This document shows, in pieces, positions 8,303 through 16,231 of a stretch of 64,000 bases of DNA; position 1 is the first letter of the stretch, and every line of letters starts with the position of its first letter. The stretch comes from Mycobacterium kansasii ATCC 12478 (GTDB taxonomy: Bacteria; Actinomycetota; Actinomycetes; Mycobacteriales; Mycobacteriaceae). The notes beneath the pieces were generated by a model. It made no database searches. It was not told the DNA's origin and worked only from the letters and a program-made list of their open reading frames with translations. The stretch is from NCBI RefSeq assembly GCF_000157895.3, contig NC_022663.1, positions 3,472,001 to 3,536,000 on the forward strand, written 5' to 3'. The translations under genes were made by a program, and so were the position numbers.

Positions 8303-9411
8303 CCCACGCCGGTCGGCGCGTCGGCGACCGGTACCAGTTTCACCTCGGGCCGGGTCGGCAGTTCGTCGGCCAGAAACCACCGGAAGGCGAGGTTGCCCCG
8401 CGGATATCCAAGCGTCGTCAGCGAATTCGGATGGGCCGTCGTCCCGGGGGACAAGACGATCGTCACCGAGCCGTCGCTATTGGCCACCACGCTGTGACCG
8501 TTGATGGAGCAGCGGGCATCGGGGCCCTCGGCGGGGCCGTACGTGGCCATGAACTGGTTCCACACCACCAGGTTCCAGAACCGGCACGGCGGCGGCCAAT
8601 GGGTGATGACCAGCGCTTCGTCGTCGTCGAGCGCGAAACTGCCGTAGGAGTAACAGGCATCGCGCGCAGACCAGCCGAAGTTGGCGTCGGGCACCTGATA
8701 TGGGGCAGCGAATTGGTTTGCGACGTGGGCGGTCTCGTGTCCGAGTCGATGCGCGTCACGGGCCCTGTCCCCGACGGCGAGCGGCACGACCGCGAACATG
8801 GTGCGCATCCAGGCGGCCGCCGCCCGTAGCCTTGCGGCGGTCTCCGCGTCGCCGTGGCGTATCGGGTCCGGCGCGTCGAGCGCCTCGATAGTCCAGGTGA
8901 CCGGGCGGCCGGTCAGCGGGTCGGCCTGATAGTCGCGGGTCATCAGCACGGCGGCATCGGGCGTCGGACCCAGCTCGAAGGAGAAGTTGCCGTCGGCATC
9001 GATATCGAGATCACCGTCGCGGACGATCGCGACGACCCGGTCCGACCACGCGCCGGGCGAGGGTTCGTTGTAGGCGGTCACCGAGAAATACGCGCTGTCA
9101 CCCTTGTTGCCGCTGATCCGGTAGCGCCGTGCCGGATCGACCGGGCACATGAGGTAATAGGCGTCGGTGTTGTCGCCGCCCCAGCGGCGGTCGCGACGAA
9201 ACGGCGTGTTGACCGCGACGAACTGCGGCCGGCCCGGCTCGGGGAATAGATAGGCGTCGAAGGCCACTCCCAGGGTGGCGGCGAGCATCCGGTACCCGTC
9301 GGCGAGGTGCCGGTCGTCGGTAACCGCACGGTCGCCCTCGAGGAAACCGCCGTCCAGGGCGCCCAAGGTGTCGAGCAATTCCCGCCATGCCGTAGTCGAC
9401 TCGTGCGTCAT
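8299..9411 (-). CDS. DUF1214 domain protein
   Basis: A 370-residue protein with the DUF1214 signature in its C-terminal half: FWNLVVWNQFMATYGPAEG, YSYGSFALDDDEALVI, and the terminal ANSDGSVTIVLSPG and GNLAFRWFLADELPTRPEV. Mycobacterial relatives are often linked to lipid or steroid loci, but no reaction is established. It has no signal peptide. It starts at ATG 9411, which overlaps the stop of the upstream TetR gene (ATGA), so the two form a translationally coupled operon and the regulator probably controls it. Its stop overlaps the LLM gene on the other strand. Confidence 0.8.
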   Translation of the reverse strand: MTHESTTAWRELLDTLGALDGGFLEGDRAVTDDRHLADGYRMLAATLGVAFDAYLFPEPGRPQFVAVNTPFRRDRRWGGDNTDAYYLMCPVDPARRYRISGNKGDSAYFSVTAYNEPSPGAWSDRVVAIVRDGDLDIDADGNFSFELGPTPDAAVLMTRDYQADPLTGRPVTWTIEALDAPDPIRHGDAETAARLRAAAAWMRTMFAVVPLAVGDRARDAHRLGHETAHVANQFAAPYQVPDANFGWSARDACYSYGSFALDDDEALVITHWPPPCRFWNLVVWNQFMATYGPAEGPDARCSINGHSVVANSDGSVTIVLSPGTTAHPNSLTTLGYPRGNLAFRWFLADELPTRPEVKLVPVADAPTGVG

Positions 9412-9995
9412 TCAGGCATTCCTTTCAGGATTCCGCTCAGGAGCAACGTGGTGGTGCGGTCGACCCAGGCATCGTCGAGGTCGGCGCCGCGGGTCAGCAG
9501 GCGTAGCAGGGTGATGCCGGCAATGGCCTCGACCAGTTCATCAGCGGTTACGTCGGCCCGGATTTCGCCTGCGGCCGCGGCGGTCTCGAGCCGTCTGGCA
9601 AGGCCGCCCGCGATGCTGCCGGCAAACCGTTCCAACAGTGCGGCGTGCAGGGTCGGGTCGGCCGCCATCTCGCCGACCAGGCCGGGCAGCGCCGCGCGGG
9701 CGGCCGGCGTCGCCAAGATCGCCATCGTGCGTCGCACCATCTCGCGCAGATCCGTCGCCAGCGATCCGGTGTCCGGAACGGCGGTCTGGGCGCTGATCGG
9801 AAACACCGCCTCGTGCACCAGATACGCTTTGCTGGGCCAGCGCCGATAGATCGCGGGCTTGCTGGTGCCGGCCCGTTCGGCGATGGCGGACATCAGCAGC
9901 CCGGCATAGCCCGTTTCGGCGAGCAGTTCAACCGTCGCGCGAAGCACCGCCGCGTCGATCCGCGGATCACGGGGTCGGCCGAAATCGACTACCAT
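9408..9995 (-). CDS. TetR-family regulator coupled to DUF1214 gene
   Basis: A 195-residue TetR protein beginning MVVDFGRPRDPRIDAAVLRA. Residues DAAVLRATVELLAETGYAGL and SAIAERAGTSKPAIYRRWPS form the DNA-binding domain with its helix-turn-helix. The C-terminal domain (LLRLLTRGADLDDAWVDRTT) is of the TetR_C type often seen next to oxidoreductase genes. ATG 9995 is preferred to an upstream in-frame start, because the latter would place the first 34 residues inside the divergent sulfotransferase gene. Only 28 bases separate the two divergent genes, so the palindromes at 9995-10013 are probably its operator. Confidence 0.85.
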   Translation of the reverse strand: MVVDFGRPRDPRIDAAVLRATVELLAETGYAGLLMSAIAERAGTSKPAIYRRWPSKAYLVHEAVFPISAQTAVPDTGSLATDLREMVRRTMAILATPAARAALPGLVGEMAADPTLHAALLERFAGSIAGGLARRLETAAAAGEIRADVTADELVEAIAGITLLRLLTRGADLDDAWVDRTTTLLLSGILKGMPE

Positions 9996-10013
9996 TACGT
10001 AACTCAGAGTAAC
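9995..10013. promoter_or_regulatory. Palindromic operator between TetR and sulfotransferase genes
   Basis: TTACGTAA (9995-10002) is a perfect palindrome. GTAACTC-A-GAGTAAC (9999-10013) is a nested 15-base palindrome matching at 6 of 7 positions. Together they fill the 28-base gap between two divergent start codons, so bound TetR would block both genes. Confidence 0.55.
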
Positions 10014-10023
10014 ATAAGTCGCC

Positions 10024-11259
10024 GTGAGTGATGCCGTTCGTCTCGACGACCTGGCCGAGCCCCGGTTCAGCGCGGAGGCCCAGCAGATCCGCGACATGAT
10101 GGCCGCGATGGCCCCGCAATGCTCGTTGGATGCCGACGCGTTGCACGCACGCGCCAGCGCCGAGACCGGCCTGCACGATTTCGGCGACGACGACTACCGC
10201 GAGCGACTCGACGTCTTTCTGGCCGCGCTGCGTGACATCGACGGGCTGGACGCGGCCGGGGTGGTGAACTTCTACGGGCAACTGCTGCAGTTGCTCAAGA
10301 ACCGGCTGCTGTTGACCGATCTGCTCACCAGGCATCCGGAGATCGACGACATCGAACTGCGACCACCGTTGTTCATCGCCGGCCTGCCCCGCACCGGCAC
10401 CACACATCTGCACAACATGCTGGCGGCGGCGCCCACCTTTCGCACCATGCCGTACTGGGAAAGTGTCGAGCCGTTCCCACTGCCCGCCGAGGCCGGAGTC
10501 GAGCCGGATCCGCGACGGGCACGCATGGACGTCGCGGTGGCGGTGATCAACACCGTGATGCCCTACTTCCCGCTGATGCACGAGATGACCACCGACCATG
10601 TGCACGAAGAGATTCAGCTGCTGGCCAACGACTTCTCGACGATGCTCTTCGAGACGCTGGCCCAGGTGCCCCGGTGGCGCGACTACTACCAGGCTCACGA
10701 CCAAACGCCCCACTACCGACACCTGGCCAGGCAGCTCAAGGCGATGCAGTTCCTGCGCGGCGGGCGGCGGTGGCTGCTCAAGTCGCCCCAGCACCTGGAG
10801 CAGGTGCCGGTGCTGGATCGGGTTTTCCCCGGCTGCATCGTGGTGTTCACCCACCGCGACCCCGTGCCGGTGGCGCTGTCGATGATGGCGATGATCACCT
10901 ATTCCGCCCGGATGCACCGCTCGCCGGTGCCGGTGGCAGAGATTGCGGCATATTGGGTGGACCGGCTCGACCGGATGCTCACCGCGCTGGTGCGCGATCG
11001 CGACACCATCGGTCCGCGGCGCTCGATCGACATCCGATTCGACGACTTCATGGCCAACGAATTCGGTGTCGCGGGGCAGGTATACGCCCTGGCCGGCGAG
11101 CCTTTCGACGAACCGGCACGCACGGCGATCACCGGCTACCTGGCCGGTCACCGGCGCGGCCGACTGGGCAACGTCGAAACGTCCTGCGAGATGTTCGGGC
11201 TGACAGAGGAGGACTTACGTGCCCGCTTCGCGCCCTATGTGGAGCGGTTTCTGACCTAG
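10024..11259 (+). CDS. PAPS-dependent sulfotransferase family protein
   Basis: A 411-residue cytosolic sulfotransferase starting at GTG 10024. The 5'-phosphosulfate-binding loop is present as FIAGLPRTGTTHLHNMLAA (about residues 117-135). The 3'-phosphate-binding segment with a conserved Arg/Ser is seen in VVFTHRDPVPVALSMMAM (about 276). This resembles the large mycobacterial Stf-like subgroup (for example Rv3529c, from memory), which sulfates lipids or glycolipids; the acceptor is not predictable. It lies immediately across from a TetR gene, so it is probably under the same operator. A strong inverted repeat follows its stop. Confidence 0.88.
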   Translation: MSDAVRLDDLAEPRFSAEAQQIRDMMAAMAPQCSLDADALHARASAETGLHDFGDDDYRERLDVFLAALRDIDGLDAAGVVNFYGQLLQLLKNRLLLTDLLTRHPEIDDIELRPPLFIAGLPRTGTTHLHNMLAAAPTFRTMPYWESVEPFPLPAEAGVEPDPRRARMDVAVAVINTVMPYFPLMHEMTTDHVHEEIQLLANDFSTMLFETLAQVPRWRDYYQAHDQTPHYRHLARQLKAMQFLRGGRRWLLKSPQHLEQVPVLDRVFPGCIVVFTHRDPVPVALSMMAMITYSARMHRSPVPVAEIAAYWVDRLDRMLTALVRDRDTIGPRRSIDIRFDDFMANEFGVAGQVYALAGEPFDEPARTAITGYLAGHRRGRLGNVETSCEMFGLTEEDLRARFAPYVERFLT

Positions 11260-11285
11260 CGTTGCGGCTGGTACCCAGCTTGACG

Positions 11286-11344
11286 CCGAGCCTGTAAATA
11301 GGCAGAAGAAGTGCGAGTAGCAGCCTGCGAAATTACAGGCTCGG
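11286..11344. terminator. Inverted repeat after the sulfotransferase gene, terminator candidate
   Basis: CCGAGCCTGTAA (11286-11297) and TTACAGGCTCGG (11333-11344) are perfect 12-base inverted arms with a 35-base loop. The repeat lies between the sulfotransferase stop and the ephF start, without a U-tract. Confidence 0.5.
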
Positions 11345-11382
11345 TGGCCGGCTGGGTGGGGCGAGCGCTACCTTCTCAAACC

Positions 11383-12267
11383 ATGACCACAATGCCCGCC
11401 CTGGACGGCGTCGAACACCGGTTTGTCGATGTAGGCGACGGCGTGACCATCCACGTCGCCGACGCCGGTCCGGCCGACGGCCCGGCGGTGATGCTGGTGC
11501 ACGGCTTTCCGGAGAACTGGTGGGAGTGGCACAAGCTGATCGGCCCGCTGGCCGCCGACGGCTACCGGGTGCTGTGCCCCGATCTGCGCGGCGCGGGCTG
11601 GAGCTCGGCGCCGCGTTCCCGGTACCTCAAGAGCGAGATGGCCGACGATCTGGCCGCGGTGCTGGACCGCCTGGGCGTCGCAGAGGTCAAACTCGTCGCC
11701 CATGACTGGGGCGGGCCGGTCGCCTTCATCATGATGCTGCGCTACCCAGCCAAAGTGACCGGCTTCTTCGGGCTTAATACCTCGGCGCCGTGGGTACGCC
11801 GCGACCTCGGAATGTTGCGGCACATGTGGCGGTTCTGGTACCAGGTCCCGATGTCGCTGCCGGTCATCGGTCCGCGGCTGATCGCCGACCCCAAGGCCCG
11901 CTTCTTCCGGATGCTGACGTCCTGGGTCGGTGGCGGATACAGAGTGCCCGACGAGGACGTCCGGATGTACGTCGACTGCATGCGCCAACCCGGGCACGCC
12001 GAAGCCGGCTCCCGGTGGTACCGCAGCTTCCAGACCACGGAAATGCTGCGCTGGCTGCGTGGCGAATACAACGACAAAAGGGTGGAGGTGCCGGTGCGCT
12101 GGTTGCACGGCACCGGCGATCCGGTGATCACGCCCAACCTGCTACGCGGATACGAAGATCGCGCAAGCGATTTCGAGGTCGAGCTGGTGGACGGTGTCGG
12201 TCATTGGATCGTCGAGCAGCGGCCCGACCTGGTGCTGGACCGGTTGCGGGCCTTCCTTACGGCTTGA
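11383..12267 (+). CDS. ephF: Epoxide hydrolase EphF (Rv0134)
   Basis: A 294-residue alpha/beta hydrolase that opens epoxides to diols; the family acts on xenobiotic or fatty acid epoxides. The oxyanion motif is HGFPENWWEWHKL (about residue 39), and the nucleophile elbow is Asp in VAHDWGGPVAF (about 107). The cap domain carries Tyr residues (WYRSFQTTEMLRWLRG). The acid and His of the triad are in WLHGTGDPVI and VDGVGHWIVEQRP near the C-terminus. ATG 11383 is preferred, and ATG 11392 is also possible. It closely matches my memory of M. tuberculosis EphF and sits in the same order relative to Rv0135c-cyp138. Its 3' end overlaps the alcohol dehydrogenase gene on the other strand by 11 bases. Confidence 0.93.
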   Translation: MTTMPALDGVEHRFVDVGDGVTIHVADAGPADGPAVMLVHGFPENWWEWHKLIGPLAADGYRVLCPDLRGAGWSSAPRSRYLKSEMADDLAAVLDRLGVAEVKLVAHDWGGPVAFIMMLRYPAKVTGFFGLNTSAPWVRRDLGMLRHMWRFWYQVPMSLPVIGPRLIADPKARFFRMLTSWVGGGYRVPDEDVRMYVDCMRQPGHAEAGSRWYRSFQTTEMLRWLRGEYNDKRVEVPVRWLHGTGDPVITPNLLRGYEDRASDFEVELVDGVGHWIVEQRPDLVLDRLRAFLTA

Positions 12268-13297
12268 CCAGGATACGGATCGGGTTGCCCTGCTGCCGCT
12301 CCAGCTTCTCGATACCCGCCGGGAGGTCTTCGAGCCCGACGACCTCGCTGATCGACCGCGAAATATCAAGGCGCCCAAGCGAAACCAGTCTTGCCAGGGT
12401 CTCGATGTCGACGTTCTGGTAACCGAGATGACCGAGCACCTGCTTGCGGGTCACCCCGAACAGCACGGTCGGCCCGATGGTCGGCGACTCCGCGCTCATT
12501 CCCACCCCGACCAGGCGCCCGCCGTTGGTCAGCGAGCCAAGGGCCTGCTCGAAGGTCACCTTCAGGCCGACGGCATCGAACGCGACGTCCAATAATCGCC
12601 CGCCGGTGACCTCGGCGAGCTTGTCGGCCAGCCCGTCGTCACGGGTGTCGAACGCATAGTCGGCGCCGAGTTCCAGCGCGCGTTCGAGAACGGCCGGGTT
12701 GATATCGAGAGCGATCACCGGTGCCGCGCCGACCAGCCGGGCGAGCTGGACGATGTGGGTGCCCACCCCGCCGACGCCCCAGACCCCGACCGATTCGCCG
12801 ACGCCCACCTTCGCGGTTCGGACGACGGCGCCGAACGGTGTCGACACCGCGTCGGCCAGGATCGCGGCCTGCTCCAGGGGAACGTTGTCCGGCACCCGGG
12901 TCAGGCCGGCCGCCTGCGCCACGGTGTATTCGGCCCACGCGCCGTCGTAGGCGAAGGCCATCAACTGGATGCTCAGGCAGTTGACGACGTCGCCGCGGCG
13001 GCAGTTCGGGCAGCTTTGGCAGGGCCGGCCGGCGGCCACCACCACCCGGTCGCCCTCCGCCCATCCCGTCACGTCGGGGCCCAGTTTCGCGATGGTGCCC
13101 GAGGCCTCGTGGCCCTGGGTCACCACCGGCTTCTGGGCCGGGAACGTGCCGTTGATCAGGCTCAGATCCGAGTGGCAGATCCCGCAGAAGGCAACCTTGA
13201 CCAAGACCTCGCCCGGACCCGGCTCGGGTATCGGAACATCTTCCAGTGCAACGTTTTTGGTATCCGCATAGAAGCGTTCGGCGCGCATGGTGGCCAT
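12257..13297 (-). CDS. Zinc-dependent alcohol dehydrogenase (MDR family)
   Basis: A 346-residue medium-chain dehydrogenase that interconverts alcohols and aldehydes with NAD(P). Catalytic zinc ligands appear in FCGICHSDL (Cys about 36) and QGHEASG (about 62). The structural-zinc cysteines are in CQSCPNCRRGDVVNC, and the Rossmann loop is VWGVGGVGTHIVQLA. The start is either ATG 13297 or GTG 13303; the latter would overlap the stop of the upstream Mop gene. The closest family I recognise is the AdhA/AdhP type. It forms an apparent operon with the Mop-domain gene at 13300-13512, an unusual partner. Confidence 0.9.
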   Translation of the reverse strand: MATMRAERFYADTKNVALEDVPIPEPGPGEVLVKVAFCGICHSDLSLINGTFPAQKPVVTQGHEASGTIAKLGPDVTGWAEGDRVVVAAGRPCQSCPNCRRGDVVNCLSIQLMAFAYDGAWAEYTVAQAAGLTRVPDNVPLEQAAILADAVSTPFGAVVRTAKVGVGESVGVWGVGGVGTHIVQLARLVGAAPVIALDINPAVLERALELGADYAFDTRDDGLADKLAEVTGGRLLDVAFDAVGLKVTFEQALGSLTNGGRLVGVGMSAESPTIGPTVLFGVTRKQVLGHLGYQNVDIETLARLVSLGRLDISRSISEVVGLEDLPAGIEKLERQQGNPIRILVKP

Positions 13298-13299
13298 GG

Positions 13300-13512
13300 T
13301 CACTCGACGCCGATCGTGACCTCGGTCGACTTGATGAACACCGTTGCGGGCTGGCCGACCTGCAGGCCGAGTTCGACCGCCGCGTCCTTGGTGACCGACG
13401 ACGTGACGATCTGGTCACCGCCGTCGAGCTTGACCCGGACAATCGCCATCACGCTGCCGAGGTCGACCTCGGTGATGGTGCCCTTGAGCTGGTTCCTGGT
13501 CGATAGCCGCAT
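13300..13512 (-). CDS. Stand-alone molybdopterin/oxyanion-binding (Mop/TOBE) domain protein
   Basis: A 70-residue protein starting MRLSTRNQLKGTITEVDLGS and continuing through VRVKLDGGDQIVTSSVTKDA to GQPATVFIKSTEVTIGVE. This is a single complete Mop (TOBE-type) domain of the molbindin class, which binds molybdate or tungstate as multimers. The N-terminal TRNQLKGTI is highly characteristic. It is the first gene of a pair with the zinc alcohol dehydrogenase. No molybdoenzyme or molybdate transporter gene is nearby. Confidence 0.85.
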   Translation of the reverse strand: MRLSTRNQLKGTITEVDLGSVMAIVRVKLDGGDQIVTSSVTKDAAVELGLQVGQPATVFIKSTEVTIGVE

Positions 13513-13563
13513 CGCAGTCCTTTCCGCAAATCACCGGGTGTGCGACGAGCGTAGTCGGCCCGC

Positions 13564-14169
13564 TCAGGAACGAGGGCCCAGGAGGGCTATCGACGCATCG
13601 ATCGCCGGTTCGGCGACGTCGCGGACCGGCCGCCCGTCCTCGACGGCAAGCGCGGTCAGCTCGCGCAGTCCGCCCAGCAATATGACCGACAACGGCACGG
13701 TCAGCGGGGGTAGGCCGGCCCGCCGGAACCCCGGGCTGGCACTGAGGTCGATCAGCAGGGTGGACAGCAGCTGCAATCCGCGGCGCTGGACGGGCCGCGC
13801 GACGGCCCCCAGCGACGGGAGTTCGCGAATCCAGCTCAACGTGATGGCCGGCCGGGACTCGATGTGCCCGACGTAGGCCTCGACCGCCTGGCGAATCTGC
13901 TGATGCCAGTCGGCGTCGGGATCGACCGCGGCCGAGATCTTCTCGCCGAGCTTTTCGACGTCGGCCCGCAGCAGCTCCAGGAAGCACTGCTCCTTGCTGG
14001 CGAACTGGTCGTAGAAGGTGCGTTTCGAGGTCCGCGCGTGGCGCACGACGTCGGCGACGGTGGTCGCGCGGTAGCCGCGCTCGCCGATAGCGGCGGCCAG
14101 GCCGTCGAACAGCCGAAGCCGAAAAGGGTCAATCTCGGCCGGCGCGGCATTGCCGGCAACTGCTGTCAC
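13564..14169 (-). CDS. TetR-family regulator (Rv0135c-like)
   Basis: A 201-residue TetR protein. GTG 14169 is chosen over an adjacent TTG 14172. The helix-turn-helix is visible in DGLAAAIGERGYRATTVADV and RHARTSKRTFYDQFASKEQC (about residues 22-62). The ligand domain is hydrophobic (LLSTLLIDLSASPGF, LSVILLGGLRELTALAVEDG). It is divergent from cyp138, as Rv0135c is in M. tuberculosis. The 140-base shared intergenic region holds four GTAC-centred elements that are likely its operators. Confidence 0.88.
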   Translation of the reverse strand: MTAVAGNAAPAEIDPFRLRLFDGLAAAIGERGYRATTVADVVRHARTSKRTFYDQFASKEQCFLELLRADVEKLGEKISAAVDPDADWHQQIRQAVEAYVGHIESRPAITLSWIRELPSLGAVARPVQRRGLQLLSTLLIDLSASPGFRRAGLPPLTVPLSVILLGGLRELTALAVEDGRPVRDVAEPAIDASIALLGPRS

Positions 14170-14211
14170 CAACGTGCCTCCTTACCCGGATCGGGGCGGA
14201 CCTTGTCAGCC

Positions 14212-14263
14212 TTGGTACCAAAGAGTACCGTGCCAGGATAAGCCTGCGGTACACCGCGGTACC
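14212..14263. promoter_or_regulatory. GGTAC-rich operator cluster between TetR gene and cyp138
   Basis: TTGGTACCAA (14212-14221) is a perfect palindrome. GGTAC-CAAAGA-GTACC (14214-14229) is an inverted repeat. GCGGTAC occurs twice, 10 bases apart (14246-14252 and 14256-14262), the second extended to palindromic GGTACC. All lie between divergent starts at 14169 and 14310. Confidence 0.55.
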
Positions 14264-14309
14264 ATCCCCGTGTTCCTGACCGAGCAGCCGGGGCAGATGT
14301 TGGGAGCCC

Positions 14310-15641
14310 ATGTCGATGAGCCACGCAATCACCGATGCACCAGCGCAACCCGAAGTCACGTTGCCGCCGGCGCCGCGGATTCCGAGTCTGGTCCAGGGCC
14401 TGGTTTTTGCGGTCACGCGCCGCGGCATGATGCGGCGGCTGGCGCGCCGCTACGGCAACGTCTTCACTCTGAACATCCCCATCTACGGGCGGGTCGTGGT
14501 GGTCGGTGACCCGCAGCTGGCCCGGCAGGTGTTCACCACCAGTCCCGACGAATTGGGCAACATCCAGCCGAACCTGAGCCGGCTGTTCGGCTCCGGTTCG
14601 GTGTTCGCGCTCGACGGCGATGACCACCGCCGGCGGCGACGCCTGCTGGCGCCGCCGTTTCACGGCAAGAGCATCAAGAAGTACGAGGCCATCATCGAGG
14701 AAGAGACTTTGCGCGAGACGGCTCGCTGGCCGCAGGGCGAGCCGTTTGCGACCCTGCCGTCGATGATGCACATCACCCTCAACGCCATCCTGCGTGCGGT
14801 GTTCGGGGCCGACGGTGCCGAACTCGACGAACTGCGCCGGCTGATCCCGCCGTGGGTCACGCTGGGTTCGCGGCTGGCGGCGATGCCCAAACCGAAACGC
14901 AACTATGGCCGGTACAGCCCGTGGGGCCGGCTGGCCGAGTATCGGCGGCAGTACGACGCCGTCCTCGACACGCTGATCGACCGCGAGCGGTCCGACCCGG
15001 ACTTCGCCGATCGGACCGACGTGCTCGCGTTGATGCTGCGCAGCACCTACGAGGACGGTTCGGTCATGTCCCGCAAGGACATTGGTGACGAGCTGCTCAC
15101 CCTGCTGGCCGCCGGGCACGAGACCACCGCGGCCACGCTGGCCTGGGCGTTCGAGCGGCTGACCCGGCACCCGCAGCTCCTGGCTGCCCTGGTGGCGGAG
15201 GCCGATGCGGGCGGTGACGAGCTGCGCCAGGCGACCATCCTCGAGGTGCAGCGGGCCAGGACCGTCATCGATTTCGCGGCCCGGCACATTTATTCCGACG
15301 TTTATCGCCTGGGCGAGTGGGCGATCCCGCGCGGCGATTCGATCATCGTCAACATCGGGCAGATCCACGACAACCCCGACGTATTCCCCGACCCGCAGCG
15401 CTTCGACCCGCAGCGCTACCTCGCAAGCAAGCCGTCGGCGTTCGCCTGGATCCCGTTCGGCGGCGGCACCCGCCGCTGCGTGGGCGCGGCGTTCGCCAAC
15501 ATGGAAATGGATGTGGTGCTGCGAACTGTGTTGCGCCACTTCGTCATCGAGACGACGACGGCACCCGACGAGAAGTGGCGCTGCCGCGGTGTCGCCTACA
15601 TTCCCAAGGACGGCGGACGGATCGTGGTGCGCCGGCGCTGA
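14310..15641 (+). CDS. cyp138: Cytochrome P450 CYP138 (Rv0136)
   Basis: A 443-residue soluble P450 monooxygenase. The I-helix oxygen-activation motif is AGHETTAAT (about residue 269), and the K-helix ExxR is EVQR (about 312). The haem loop is FGGGTRRCVGAAFA, with the Cys thiolate at about residue 390. ATG 14310 gives the N-terminus MSMSHAITDAP, with no membrane anchor. Position and divergent TetR neighbour match Rv0136/Rv0135c. The substrate is unknown; fatty acids or sterols are typical for mycobacterial P450s of this type. It needs ferredoxin and ferredoxin reductase, and no dedicated ferredoxin gene lies next to it. Confidence 0.92.
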   Translation: MSMSHAITDAPAQPEVTLPPAPRIPSLVQGLVFAVTRRGMMRRLARRYGNVFTLNIPIYGRVVVVGDPQLARQVFTTSPDELGNIQPNLSRLFGSGSVFALDGDDHRRRRRLLAPPFHGKSIKKYEAIIEEETLRETARWPQGEPFATLPSMMHITLNAILRAVFGADGAELDELRRLIPPWVTLGSRLAAMPKPKRNYGRYSPWGRLAEYRRQYDAVLDTLIDRERSDPDFADRTDVLALMLRSTYEDGSVMSRKDIGDELLTLLAAGHETTAATLAWAFERLTRHPQLLAALVAEADAGGDELRQATILEVQRARTVIDFAARHIYSDVYRLGEWAIPRGDSIIVNIGQIHDNPDVFPDPQRFDPQRYLASKPSAFAWIPFGGGTRRCVGAAFANMEMDVVLRTVLRHFVIETTTAPDEKWRCRGVAYIPKDGGRIVVRRR

Positions 15642-15673
15642 CCGGTTCGCCTATGGTTCGCCTATGGGTTTGC

Positions 15674-16186
15674 CTACGGGTTTGCTGACGCCCGGCGCGG
15701 CAGTTTCCAGCCCGGGCGGACGTAGTGGCAGGTGTACCCGTAGGGGTAGCGCTGCAGGTAATCCTGGTGCTCGGGCTCGGCTTCCCAGAATGCTCCGGCT
15801 GGGCTGACTTCGGTCACCACTTTGCCCGGCCACAGACCCGAGGCCTCGACGTCGGCGATGGTGTCCAACGCGATCCGTCGCTGCTCGTCGTCCAGGTAGA
15901 AGATGGCCGACCGGTAGCTGGTGCCGACATCGTTGCCCTGCCGGTTCTTCGTCGTCGGATCGTGGATCTGGAAGAAGAACTCCAGCAGCGTGCGATAGTC
16001 GGTGACCGCCGGGTCGTAGACGATTTCGACGGCCTCGGCGTGGCTGCCGTGATTTCGATAGGTGGCATTCGGGGTGTCGCCGCCGCTGTAGCCGACACGG
16101 GTCGAGATGACACCGGGCTGGCGGCGGATCAGGTCCTGCATGCCCCAGAAGCATCCGCCCGCCAGGATTGCCTTGTTGGTCGTCAT
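15674..16186 (-). CDS. msrA: Peptide methionine sulfoxide reductase MsrA (Rv0137c)
   Basis: A 170-residue enzyme that reduces Met-S-sulfoxide in proteins. The catalytic Cys lies in AGGCFWGMQDL (residue 12 region), and other family landmarks are VGYSGGDTPNATY, HAEAVEIVYDP and HDPTTKNRQGNDVGTSYRS. The C-terminal segment YTCHYVRPGWKLPRR carries the likely resolving Cys. The length is normal for the family. It lies convergent to cyp138 and 45 bases from the mmpL stop. Short imperfect repeats of GGTTCGCCTATG/GGTTTGCCTAC (15650-15690) overlap its 3' end. Confidence 0.95.
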   Translation of the reverse strand: MTTNKAILAGGCFWGMQDLIRRQPGVISTRVGYSGGDTPNATYRNHGSHAEAVEIVYDPAVTDYRTLLEFFFQIHDPTTKNRQGNDVGTSYRSAIFYLDDEQRRIALDTIADVEASGLWPGKVVTEVSPAGAFWEAEPEHQDYLQRYPYGYTCHYVRPGWKLPRRASANP

Positions 16187-16231
16187 TGCAGTCTCTCCTT
16201 CGGTGGGTCGTCAGGGGCCCACGATCCGAGG

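Noticed and set aside
14166..15539. A 457-codon open frame on the minus strand
   Set aside because: It lies antisense to cyp138 over almost its whole length, shows no family motif, and results from the high GC of third codon positions. Similar long antisense frames over other genes (for example 7097-8380, 28844-29914, 34723-36198) were dropped for the same reason.
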